The notes beneath the pieces were generated by a model. The model was not told where the DNA came from. It ran no database searches and was given only the letters and a program-made list of their open reading frames with translations. Shown piece after piece: positions 40,294 through 48,662 of a stretch of 51,533 nucleotides of DNA. The DNA is taken from NCBI GenBank assembly GCA_964607375.1, contig CAZSJY010000004.1, positions 1 through 51,533 on the forward strand. Reading direction: 5' to 3'. How positions within the stretch are numbered: position 1 is the first letter of the stretch; each line of letters opens with the position of its first letter. Origin of the DNA: JACNLC01 sp964607375. GTDB taxonomy: Bacteria > Fidelibacterota > Marinisomatia > SCGC-AAA003-L08 > JACNLC01. The position numbers and the translations under genes are program-made.

Positions 40294-43200
40294 ATGAAAA
40301 GAGTAATGATAATATTAACAATATTGAGTGCTTACTTTTGTGTAAGTTTCGCTCAATCTGAGGAATTTGAACCTCGGCAACCACATTATTCAGGATACAA
40401 TTGCTCTAATTGTCACAGTTTTGAATTTGGAGGAACTGTATATACTGATGCAAGTGGGGGTTCACCGGTTTCAGGTGTTCAAGTGCAAATTACTGGAAGT
40501 AATGGGAGTACAGCAAACTTTACTACTAATTCTTATGGCAATTTTTGGACATCAAGTTCTTCACCAACACCTCCATATACTACTTCAATTAGTTATAACG
40601 GAAATACTATCTCGATGGTTTCCAGTTTTTCTGATGGGTCGTGCAATGGGTGTCATTCTAATGGATCACGGATTTATGTTCCACCGACACAAAGTCCACC
40701 AACATCAAACTTTACAGGAAATCCAACAAGTGGTGATGTACCTTTGTTAGTCAATTTTACAGATCAATCTTCACAAGGTAGTAGTGCAATAACCAGTTGG
40801 AGTTGGAATTTTGGAGATGGTGGCTCTAGTTCTATTCAGAATCCAACACATACTTACAATTCTGTGGGGACTTTTTCAGTAACTTTAATGGTTACCGATG
40901 CAAGTGGTTTATCTGATTCATTTACTAGAACAAGTTACATAACCGTAAATCAGGCACAGTTTGCACCTCCAACTGCAGAATTTTCAGCAAATCCAATTAC
41001 TGGAAATGCACCTTTGTCAGTGAGTTTTGTCGATTTATCAACACCAGGTGATGGAGCTATCACAAATTGGAATTGGAGTTTTGGAGATGGTGGTTCTAGT
41101 TCTATTCAGAATCCAACACATACTTACAATTTAGCTGGTACTTTCAATGTTAGTTTAACTGTAACTGATTCTAATGGTTTGTCAGATACATTTAATCAAA
41201 CAAATCTAATAACAGTTAATGGAGAACCTACACCAGGTGAGTATGTTTTGATAGCTTGGAGCAAGGGTGGAATGCATTGTATGAATTCTAATTTTGATAA
41301 TTTTATGATTCTTCCACCTGCTAATACTATACAAGCACAATTAATCTATAAAACAGACAATCAATTCCCGGATATTGTTACAGATGGTTATAGAATTGAA
41401 TATTCAATACCGGGGAATACATATTCTGTAGGAAAAACCAATTTTTGGGATTTTGCAAGTGATATATTTGGCACAATGATACCAGAAAATATTGGACTAA
41501 CAGGTAATGGAATGACTGGTGAAATGGAAATTTCAGATAATTATTTTTTAGCTTCTGCAATTCCAATAACACCATTTACTGATTCAGATTGGAATACTTT
41601 AGATCCATATCAATTGATTCATTTGGAAGCATATTCTAATGCAACTGGTGAATTAGTTGCTTCATCTGATGTAACAATTCCTGTAAGTACAGAAATGCAC
41701 TGCGTGGATTGTCATGGTTCTGAAACAAATATATTATTTGACCACGAAGACGAATTTGATCCTAACAATACACCGATTGTTTGTGGAAATTGTCATGCTC
41801 AAAATCCATTAGGATTTCCTGGTATTCCAGAAGCACTCTCATTTTCATATCAAATGCACAAAAAACATGCGAGTGAAGTTGGTCCTGAAAATTCCATTTC
41901 ATCTTGTTATAAATGTCATCCGGGTCCAGAAACTCAGTGTTTGAGGGGTACAATGAATGAAGACTTTGGAATGGTTTGTCAAGATTGCCACGGTACTATG
42001 AATGATGTATGGCAATCTATTGAAAATGGTCGAGAACCTTGGGTAGATGAACCCACCTGTGGGGAATGCCATGGTGAAAACTATGCTGAAGAACCAAATA
42101 CGCTTTACCAAGCATCAAAGGGACACGGAGATATGTTCTGTTCAGCTTGTCATGGTAGTACACATGCTATCTATCCAACTCGAGAAGCAAATGACAACTT
42201 GCAAAGCATAGCACTTCAAGGGCATGCTGGCACAATATCAGAGTGCACAGTTTGTCACTCAAGTGTACCTGGTGGTGCTGGTCCGCACGGATCAGATAAT
42301 CCACCAGACTCACCACCTCCACCCACTAATTTAACTGCTGTAGGAGAAGTAGGAGATTATGATATGGATGGAATTTTTGACAATGCAATTAAATGGTCTT
42401 GGAATCATCAAGATTATACTACTTCTGTAGATTGTAATGGTGATGAAATTCCTGGATGGTGGATTGATGAATTTGTTGGAGATGGAAATTGTGATGTACT
42501 TTTTGATTGCGAAGGATTTGATTTTGATGGAGGAGATTGCTCCGACTTTGAAAATTGTGGGACTTCGTTGGTAATCACAAATACCGGAGATTATGACGAT
42601 GATGGGGAGGAAAATGGTCCTTGTTGGTCAGATAACTCTGCATATTTCTATTTTAGCTGGGAAGGTGGTTGTTTGGCAACAACTCTATATTATAGCGGAG
42701 CTCAAGATGGAATGGATTTAACATCTTACGGATTTACAGATGGTTTTTATTTTTATGGTTTTGATAATGATGTAACAGAAGACTTCACTTTAGATTTTGA
42801 CGACGGTTCAAGTGCAAATCAAACGGCAACTTCAGGTATCTGTGATGCTACAGAATGTGCCGAAGGATATATCCAAGATTGTGTTGATGAAGACTGTATT
42901 ATAGAAAATTGGATTGGAGATGGATATTGTGATGGCATTTCTCAAGAGTGGGGAGCTGATCTTTGTTGTTACGATCTGGATGGTGGAGATTGTACTGAGG
43001 AAGAATGTGCTGATGATGATAGATCTATTGGTGAATCTTCAAAATTTATTAGTGCATCAAAGTTAGATTCGCAAACTGTATCTAAACTTTCAAAAGTGAA
43101 TAGAAATAGAACTCTTAATAATCGTTATGATTATGTTACCTTTGAAATCTCTGTAACTTGGGATGGTGGTGGAAATACTTGGGTTACATCCGGAACAGAA

Positions 43201-44445
43201 TTTTTGGTTTACGGATTTGAACAAGGTGAGATTGGTTGTGCTTCTGTAGTCGCAGTTGGGAATGATGGGACTGTGTCAGAATCTACACCAGAAATATGTG
43301 CAAGTGCTGGTGATCCAGCAGGTGAAACAGAAATTTCCATTGATATGAGTGATGGTTGGAACTGGTTCTCTGTGAATGTTGAAGCAGAAGATATGAGTTT
43401 AGATGCTGTTCTTTTATCACTCGGTAGTGATGCAACTTTGATTAAAAACCAAACCGGTTTTGCAACATATTACGACGACTTTGGATGGTATGGTTTAGAT
43501 TTTATAGATGTAACAAGTATGTATATGATTTTCTTGGAAAATTCAAGTGAACTTGTTTTTGCAGGAACTGCAGTAGATTATGAAAACACACCAATTAGTT
43601 TATCTGAAGGTTGGAACTGGATTGGCTATTTACCACAAGCATCTAATAATCTAGACGAAGCTCTTGATAGTATTGGAGAAAGTGCTTCTATGATAAAAAG
43701 TCAAACTGCTTTTGCTACTTACTATGAAGGTTTTGGTTGGTATGGAATGGATTCTCTCGATCCAGGTGTTGGCTATATGTTAATGATGTCAGAATCAGCA
43801 GAATTAATTTATTCTTCACCGACTACTCTGATTAAGAATGTTGCTGAATTTACAGAACTATACTGGACGGTAAATCCACATCAATATGAGAATAATATGA
43901 CAATGACAGCATACTTTAATGAAATTGGAAAAAGTGATGTTCTTGCAGCGTTTGTAGGTGACGAAATCAGAGGTGTTACTGGTGCAACTTACTTTCCACC
44001 AATTGGGGCACATACTTTCAATCTGATGATATATGGTAATCCAGGTGAAGAAATCCGATTTGTTGTTTATCAATCTTACAAGGATGTTGAAGTTGATATT
44101 GAAGAGAATATTACCTTCGTTAACAATGGTAATTTGGGGAATGATTTTGAACCAGTTATGTTAAAAGTGAAAGTAATTCCGATAGCTTATAATCTTTCTC
44201 AGAATTATCCTAATCCATTCAATCCAACTACTACGATTGAATACGATTTACCACAGGAAACATTCATTACAATTGATATCTACAATGTAATGGGTCAGCG
44301 GATTGATGTATTATTAAACAGCAATCAAGTTGAGGGATGTCATAAAGTTGTATGGAATGCAGATAGTTATCCAAGTGGTATCTATTTTGTTAGAATGGTG
44401 ACAGAAACATTTGAAATGTCAAGGAAGATGCTTCTTGTGAAGTAA
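40294..44445 (+). CDS. secreted nine-haem surface protein with PKD and Notch-like repeats, 1383 aa
   Basis: A signal peptide ends near residue 20. A bracketed di-haem domain has CSNCH (37-41) and CNGCH (117-121). Two PKD domains follow (NFGDGGSSSIQNPTHTY and a near copy). A domain starting VLIAWSKGGMHCMNS with ILPPANTIQAQ and KTNFWDF resembles, from memory, large surface multihaem cytochromes. Seven more CxxCH motifs lie at about 470-655. Two LNR/Notch-like Cys repeats (about 713-749 and 863-907) come next, then two SEGWNW...YYEGFGWYG repeats and an AFVGDEIRG domain. The protein ends in the NPFNPTTTIEYDLP sorting tail. The likely role is extracellular electron transfer at the cell surface. 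The palindromic operator lies upstream, and GAAGGGGAAAAAA serves as ribosome site. Confidence 0.88.
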   Translation: MKRVMIILTILSAYFCVSFAQSEEFEPRQPHYSGYNCSNCHSFEFGGTVYTDASGGSPVSGVQVQITGSNGSTANFTTNSYGNFWTSSSSPTPPYTTSISYNGNTISMVSSFSDGSCNGCHSNGSRIYVPPTQSPPTSNFTGNPTSGDVPLLVNFTDQSSQGSSAITSWSWNFGDGGSSSIQNPTHTYNSVGTFSVTLMVTDASGLSDSFTRTSYITVNQAQFAPPTAEFSANPITGNAPLSVSFVDLSTPGDGAITNWNWSFGDGGSSSIQNPTHTYNLAGTFNVSLTVTDSNGLSDTFNQTNLITVNGEPTPGEYVLIAWSKGGMHCMNSNFDNFMILPPANTIQAQLIYKTDNQFPDIVTDGYRIEYSIPGNTYSVGKTNFWDFASDIFGTMIPENIGLTGNGMTGEMEISDNYFLASAIPITPFTDSDWNTLDPYQLIHLEAYSNATGELVASSDVTIPVSTEMHCVDCHGSETNILFDHEDEFDPNNTPIVCGNCHAQNPLGFPGIPEALSFSYQMHKKHASEVGPENSISSCYKCHPGPETQCLRGTMNEDFGMVCQDCHGTMNDVWQSIENGREPWVDEPTCGECHGENYAEEPNTLYQASKGHGDMFCSACHGSTHAIYPTREANDNLQSIALQGHAGTISECTVCHSSVPGGAGPHGSDNPPDSPPPPTNLTAVGEVGDYDMDGIFDNAIKWSWNHQDYTTSVDCNGDEIPGWWIDEFVGDGNCDVLFDCEGFDFDGGDCSDFENCGTSLVITNTGDYDDDGEENGPCWSDNSAYFYFSWEGGCLATTLYYSGAQDGMDLTSYGFTDGFYFYGFDNDVTEDFTLDFDDGSSANQTATSGICDATECAEGYIQDCVDEDCIIENWIGDGYCDGISQEWGADLCCYDLDGGDCTEEECADDDRSIGESSKFISASKLDSQTVSKLSKVNRNRTLNNRYDYVTFEISVTWDGGGNTWVTSGTEFLVYGFEQGEIGCASVVAVGNDGTVSESTPEICASAGDPAGETEISIDMSDGWNWFSVNVEAEDMSLDAVLLSLGSDATLIKNQTGFATYYDDFGWYGLDFIDVTSMYMIFLENSSELVFAGTAVDYENTPISLSEGWNWIGYLPQASNNLDEALDSIGESASMIKSQTAFATYYEGFGWYGMDSLDPGVGYMLMMSESAELIYSSPTTLIKNVAEFTELYWTVNPHQYENNMTMTAYFNEIGKSDVLAAFVGDEIRGVTGATYFPPIGAHTFNLMIYGNPGEEIRFVVYQSYKDVEVDIEENITFVNNGNLGNDFEPVMLKVKVIPIAYNLSQNYPNPFNPTTTIEYDLPQETFITIDIYNVMGQRIDVLLNSNQVEGCHKVVWNADSYPSGIYFVRMVTETFEMSRKMLLVK

Positions 44446-44458
44446 TCTGACTCAAGTA

Positions 44459-44496
44459 AAGAGAGTGGTAGGAAAACCTCCCCCTACCACTCTCTT
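44459..44496 (+). terminator. terminator-like hairpin after the nine-haem gene
   Basis: GAGAGTGGTAGG pairs with CCTACCACTCTC, extended by two A-T pairs, across a 10-base loop. The following T-run is weak. Only 34 bases separate it from the next start codon, so downstream genes may depend on read-through. Confidence 0.7.
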
Positions 44497-44530
44497 ACTA
44501 CCTTTACCTCAATAATGGAAGGAGCTTTCA

Positions 44531-45004
44531 ATGTTAGTAAATGGAGAAAAAACTAAAGTCTTAGAAGAAATGGAAATCTTCAAAGGAATTTCTAAAGGAG
44601 ATTTGGTTAGAATATCAGATATATCATCTGAAGTTAAATTCCCGAAGAAAAAAGTTGTATTTGAAGTAGGTGACATAGGTGATTATCTAATGGTAATTAT
44701 TCGTGGAAAGGTTAAAGTTCATCGCAATGGAACAATAATTACCAACCTTAGCGCAGGAGCATGTTTTGGTGAGATGTCTATCTTCAGTTAAGAAAAGAGA
44801 TCTGCATCAATTACAACAGAAAGTGAATGCGTTTTATTGAAAATTTCGCAAGATGATTTTTTGCAAGTTCTATCACATAATACTCCATTGTTGAAAAATA
44901 TAATTGGTGTGTTAAGTTCTCGAATTAGAGAAACAAATGATCTCTTATTTCAAAAAATGAGAGATTGTACAGAAATTTGGGAAAAGGGGACAGCACTACA
45001 TTAG
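44531..45004 (+). pseudogene. cyclic-nucleotide-binding-domain protein interrupted by one in-frame TAA
   Basis: A good ribosome site (GGAAGGAG) and ATG open a CRP-like sensor domain: EMEIFKGISKGDLVRIS ... GDYLMVIIRGKVKVHRNG ... FGEMSIFS. TAA (44789-44791) follows at once, and the same frame continues EKRSASITTESECVLLKISQDDFL to a TAG at 45002. In intact relatives this loop reads FGE(M/L)...xxxRSAS, so exactly one codon has become a stop, and CAA to TAA would fit. No DNA-binding helix-turn-helix follows in either part, so the whole protein would be a sensor domain of about 157 residues, perhaps a partner of the membrane redox proteins downstream. Confidence 0.88.
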
Positions 45005-45019
45005 TAAAAAAAACAATAT

Positions 45020-45952
45020 ATGAATGTTCATGATAATAATAAAATGATGTTAACTTTCGATATCTATGAGGAAGAATATTTGAAAGTTTTCCACAAATTT
45101 ATTTTGATATTATTTTCATTGGCATTACTTACTGTTTCTTTTTGGTTTATTCAAAATGCAGGTGAATATTATTTAATTCCTCTTATCTCTCGGCCACAAC
45201 ATATTGCTCATAATCTGTGGAAACCTAGCGGAATATATGGACATACAGTAGGCATCATTGGCACATTAATGATGGTTTTTATGTTATTGTATTCAATAAG
45301 AAAACGCATAAAATTAATGAGAAGATGGGGCGCATTACCAAATTGGTTAAATTACCACATTGCACTTGGCATTGCTGGACCATTACTAATTACTTTCCAT
45401 ACTTCCTTGAAACTTGGTGGACTTGTTTCAGTAGCATATTGGGCTATGGTTTCTGTAGTTGTTAGTGGATTTATTGGAAGATATATTTACATTCAAATTC
45501 CGCACAATAGCGATGGTAATGAGATTTCATTATCAGAGCTCAAAGAGACTTACAGTAATTTTATAAAATCATTAACAGAGGAATTTAATATCTCTGAGAA
45601 AAATATTAAGTTGATTGAAGAGAATCTCAACATAGATAAAATTTCTCAAAGTAGTTTAACCTCTATATTTTTCCTTTTATATTCAGATATTTTTGGATGG
45701 ATTAAATCTAAAAAAGAGTATAGTAGTCTAATCACGAGATTTGGAGTACCTATATCAAAAACAAAACAATTTAGGAAAATCCTAAAGAAAACTACTAAGA
45801 TATCTCGTCAAATTGCGTTTTGGAATTCTGCACAAAAATTATTTCATTATTGGCATGTGATTCATAAACCATTTGCCTATGCAATGACCTTAATTGTGAT
45901 TTTACATATCACGATTTCATTTATCTTTGGTTATACTGGGTGGTTTCTATGA
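45020..45952 (+). CDS. cytochrome-b-like membrane protein, 310 aa
   Basis: I do not recognise a named family. At least five membrane segments are visible (about 24-45, 75-95, 114-132, 136-163 and 286-308). Histidines sit in or near helices (GHTVGIIG, YHIALGIAG, LLITFHTSL, HYWHVIHKP, VILHITISF), as in di-haem b membrane cytochromes or ferric-reductase-like proteins. A cytoplasmic part of about 110 residues lies between helices 4 and 5. The stop overlaps the start of a flavoprotein by ATGA, suggesting that the two form an NAD(P)H-quinone or NAD(P)H-cytochrome module. Haem binding is inferred. Confidence 0.6.
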   Translation: MNVHDNNKMMLTFDIYEEEYLKVFHKFILILFSLALLTVSFWFIQNAGEYYLIPLISRPQHIAHNLWKPSGIYGHTVGIIGTLMMVFMLLYSIRKRIKLMRRWGALPNWLNYHIALGIAGPLLITFHTSLKLGGLVSVAYWAMVSVVVSGFIGRYIYIQIPHNSDGNEISLSELKETYSNFIKSLTEEFNISEKNIKLIEENLNIDKISQSSLTSIFFLLYSDIFGWIKSKKEYSSLITRFGVPISKTKQFRKILKKTTKISRQIAFWNSAQKLFHYWHVIHKPFAYAMTLIVILHITISFIFGYTGWFL

Positions 45953-47262
45953 ACCACGAGCCCATATTTACTTGGTTTCTTGGAATAATAATACTTCTTG
46001 CGTTTGTTATCCCATACATTTACAGTATTAGAAAAAAAGAAACTGAGACTAAACTTAGATTAAAAAAGACCAAATTGTTAGGGCAAGATAAGCCATTTGT
46101 CCAACATCCTATTATAAATCGTTCGGTATGTATAGGGTGTGGTATTTGTGTAGATTCTTGTCCTGAAGGAGATGTTTTAGGATTATTGTATGGTCGGTCA
46201 ACAATTATTCATGGAAGCCATTGTGTTGGTCATGGACAGTGTGCTGCAAACTGCCCAGTAGGTGCTATTGGTGTTGGATTGGGGGATATTAGTGAAAGAG
46301 AAGATATTCCATTACTAACAGAAAACTACGAAACAAATATACCTGGAATCTATATTGTAGGTGAATTAAGTGGTTTTGCGTTAATTAGAAATGCTATTGA
46401 ACATGGTGTGACAGCTGTTGGTCGAATTGCTCAAAATATGAAGAGTCATTCAAAAGAAATGTATGATATTGTAATTGTTGGAGCAGGACCTGCAGGCTTG
46501 GCTGCTGCACTCAAAGCTAAAGAACTTAAACTCAATTACATTGTGATTGACCAATACGAGCCTGGTGGAACAATTTTACATTACCCAAGAAGAAAACTCA
46601 CTTTAGTACAAAGAGTTGCACTTCCACTTTATGGCGAATTAAAGAAATATGAGTACTCAAAAGAAGAACTATTAGACATTTGGACTTCGCTCATCAAAAC
46701 TCATACTCTTAACCTCCAAACAAACTGCAAACTACTAAATGTTACACAACCAAATGGACATTTTTCTGCACGGACAACAGAAGGTGAGTTAAAGACTAAA
46801 AATGTTATTTTAGCACTTGGAAGACGAGGAACTCCTAATAAATTGAATATCCCTGGTGAAGAAACAAGTAAGGTAATGTACAAATTGATTGACGCAGATA
46901 CTTTCAAAGAACAGAATATTATAGTAGTTGGAGGTGGGGATAGTGCGATTGAAGCAGCTATTGGTTTGGCAAGCCAACAAGGAAATCAAGTTTTAGTATC
47001 TTATAGGAAAGCTAATTTTTTCAGACTAAAAGCTCGAAACGAAACAAATCTAGAGAAAATGATGAATGAAAAAAGACTCTCTGTGCTATTCAATTCTAAT
47101 CTTAAAGAAATTAAAACAAAGGATGTCAATATAGATTATTCAGGTGAAACTATCTCAAAACCTAACGATTTTGTATTTGTATTTTCTGGCGGGGAAGTAC
47201 CATTTCCTATACTCCATTCGTTGGGAATTGAATTCGGAAAAAAAATCATACCTAAAGCTTAG
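45949..47262 (+). CDS. membrane-anchored ferredoxin / FAD-NAD(P) oxidoreductase, 437 aa
   Basis: An N-terminal membrane helix (FTWFLGIIILLAFVIPYIYSI) is followed by two cluster motifs. The first, CIGCGICVDSCP, is standard. The second, CVGHGQCAANCP, has His in place of the second Cys. A stretch NIPGIYIVGELSGFALIRNA follows, which in most TrxB-like enzymes lies at the C terminus. The FAD motif IVIVGAGPAGLAAALKA and the NAD(P) motif IIVVGGGDSAIEAAIG come after it. No CxxC redox-active disulfide is seen, so it is not a thioredoxin reductase. It probably moves electrons between NAD(P)H or ferredoxin and the adjacent membrane cytochrome. The ATG at 45949 overlaps the previous stop; the GTG at 45940 is the alternative. 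Confidence 0.82.
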   Translation: MNHEPIFTWFLGIIILLAFVIPYIYSIRKKETETKLRLKKTKLLGQDKPFVQHPIINRSVCIGCGICVDSCPEGDVLGLLYGRSTIIHGSHCVGHGQCAANCPVGAIGVGLGDISEREDIPLLTENYETNIPGIYIVGELSGFALIRNAIEHGVTAVGRIAQNMKSHSKEMYDIVIVGAGPAGLAAALKAKELKLNYIVIDQYEPGGTILHYPRRKLTLVQRVALPLYGELKKYEYSKEELLDIWTSLIKTHTLNLQTNCKLLNVTQPNGHFSARTTEGELKTKNVILALGRRGTPNKLNIPGEETSKVMYKLIDADTFKEQNIIVVGGGDSAIEAAIGLASQQGNQVLVSYRKANFFRLKARNETNLEKMMNEKRLSVLFNSNLKEIKTKDVNIDYSGETISKPNDFVFVFSGGEVPFPILHSLGIEFGKKIIPKA

Positions 47263-48662
47263 TGGTTAAAAGAGTGAAACACTCTATCATATTACATACT
47301 ATTTTATCGATTGTCTATTCTCAAATATCACCAGGACCCTTAGCTGAATTACATACTCATTTAGAAGGAATTAATAATTGCACTCAATGCCATGAACTAG
47401 GAAAGAAAGAATTAAATAGTGGATGTTTAGATTGCCACACTCCTTTAAAAACTCTAATTGAGAATAAGGTAGGATATCACAAAGACAAGTATGATAATTG
47501 TGAAAAGTGTCACCTAGATCATTATGGCTTTGAATTTAATATGATATTTTGGCCTGATAGTATTCACAATTTTAACCATTCTGAAGCAAATTATGAACTA
47601 AATGGTAAACATCAAAAACTTGATTGTAAACAGTGTCATAACCAAAAATATATTGTTAAAGATGAGGTTATAAATTGGTACAAAGAAAATCAATCAATAA
47701 ATGGACTAAATCGCTCTTTTTTGGGGTTATCACAAAAGTGTTTCACTTGTCATAAGGATTATCATCAAAAACAAGTATCCATAGAATGTCAGAATTGCCA
47801 CGATACTCAAAATTGGAAAAATGCGATTCAAACTTACAATCATGATAAATCGGAATACATACTAGATGGAGCACATATATCTGTAGAATGCGAGAAATGT
47901 CATATTCCTTTTGATAATAATACTCAAATGTGGAATCTTACGATGTTGCAATATGAAAACTGTTTATCTTGTCATGAAGATATTCATTTGTCAAGTTATG
48001 GTAAAAATTGTAAAACTTGCCATTTTACTTCACATTGGACAAAAGAACTAAAGTACTTTGAACACGATTCAACTATGTATAAACTTCGAGGGAAACATAA
48101 AAATGTTGTTTGTCTTAAATGTCATAAAGAAAATGTGAGAGGTGAAAAGTTAGATTTCAAATCGTGTTCTTCTTGTCACATTGATGTACACAAAAAACAG
48201 TTTTCTAAGAAATTATGTGATGAATGCCATACTGTGGAGAGATTTTCTCCATCAACGTATACAATTAGAGATCATAATCAGTCTAAGTACAATCTTGAAG
48301 GTTCTCACATTGCAGTTAAGTGTGATGAATGTCATTTAACTGTAACAGCTGATTCCGCAAAAACAGTTCAATATAACTTTGAAGATCAAAGCTGTATTCA
48401 ATGCCATAAAGATATTCATCGAAATCAGTTTACAAAACACGAATCAGACCAATGTGAGCTTTGCCACAATACGAATTCATTTTCGATAGTTGAGATTGAT
48501 CATAATATTACTTCATACCCATTAGATGGAAAACACCAAAATGTTAATTGCAACGAATGTCATTTTACCATTGATGATGCAATAGGTTCTTTCGTCCAAT
48601 ATACGGGTTTCCCATATCGTTGTGAAGATTGCCATATACTTAAGGAACTAGAAACCAAATGA
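47262..48662 (+). CDS. periplasmic 17-haem c-type cytochrome, 466 aa
   Basis: A signal peptide (HSIILHTILSIVYSQ) precedes 17 CxxCH motifs. After three leading haems the protein is built of a tri-haem module: GxHxxVxCxxCH, then CxxCHxDxH, then CxxCHxxxxW/F, with a conserved H...YxLxG before each. Four full modules and two haems of a fifth are present. The regular spacing and extra conserved histidines suit bis-His haems in an extended wire. The GTG start overlaps the flavoprotein stop by one base; a GTG at 47274 is an alternative. It is expected to pass electrons across the periplasm to or from the outer-membrane barrel. Confidence 0.9.
   Translation: MVKRVKHSIILHTILSIVYSQISPGPLAELHTHLEGINNCTQCHELGKKELNSGCLDCHTPLKTLIENKVGYHKDKYDNCEKCHLDHYGFEFNMIFWPDSIHNFNHSEANYELNGKHQKLDCKQCHNQKYIVKDEVINWYKENQSINGLNRSFLGLSQKCFTCHKDYHQKQVSIECQNCHDTQNWKNAIQTYNHDKSEYILDGAHISVECEKCHIPFDNNTQMWNLTMLQYENCLSCHEDIHLSSYGKNCKTCHFTSHWTKELKYFEHDSTMYKLRGKHKNVVCLKCHKENVRGEKLDFKSCSSCHIDVHKKQFSKKLCDECHTVERFSPSTYTIRDHNQSKYNLEGSHIAVKCDECHLTVTADSAKTVQYNFEDQSCIQCHKDIHRNQFTKHESDQCELCHNTNSFSIVEIDHNITSYPLDGKHQNVNCNECHFTIDDAIGSFVQYTGFPYRCEDCHILKELETK

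Noticed and set aside
35268..44791. In-frame TAA codons might mean that TAA is read as glutamine in this organism.
   Set aside because: Many intact genes in the window end in TAA right at the expected family C terminus, often overlapping or next to the following start, so TAA is a normal stop here.
44531..45004. The cyclic-nucleotide-binding gene as a CRP/FNR transcription factor.
   Set aside because: Neither the part before nor the part after the stop contains a helix-turn-helix, and the restored protein ends soon after the sensor domain.
45949..47262. The flavoprotein as thioredoxin reductase.
   Set aside because: The redox-active CxxC between the FAD and NAD domains is missing, and Fe-S clusters plus a membrane helix are present.
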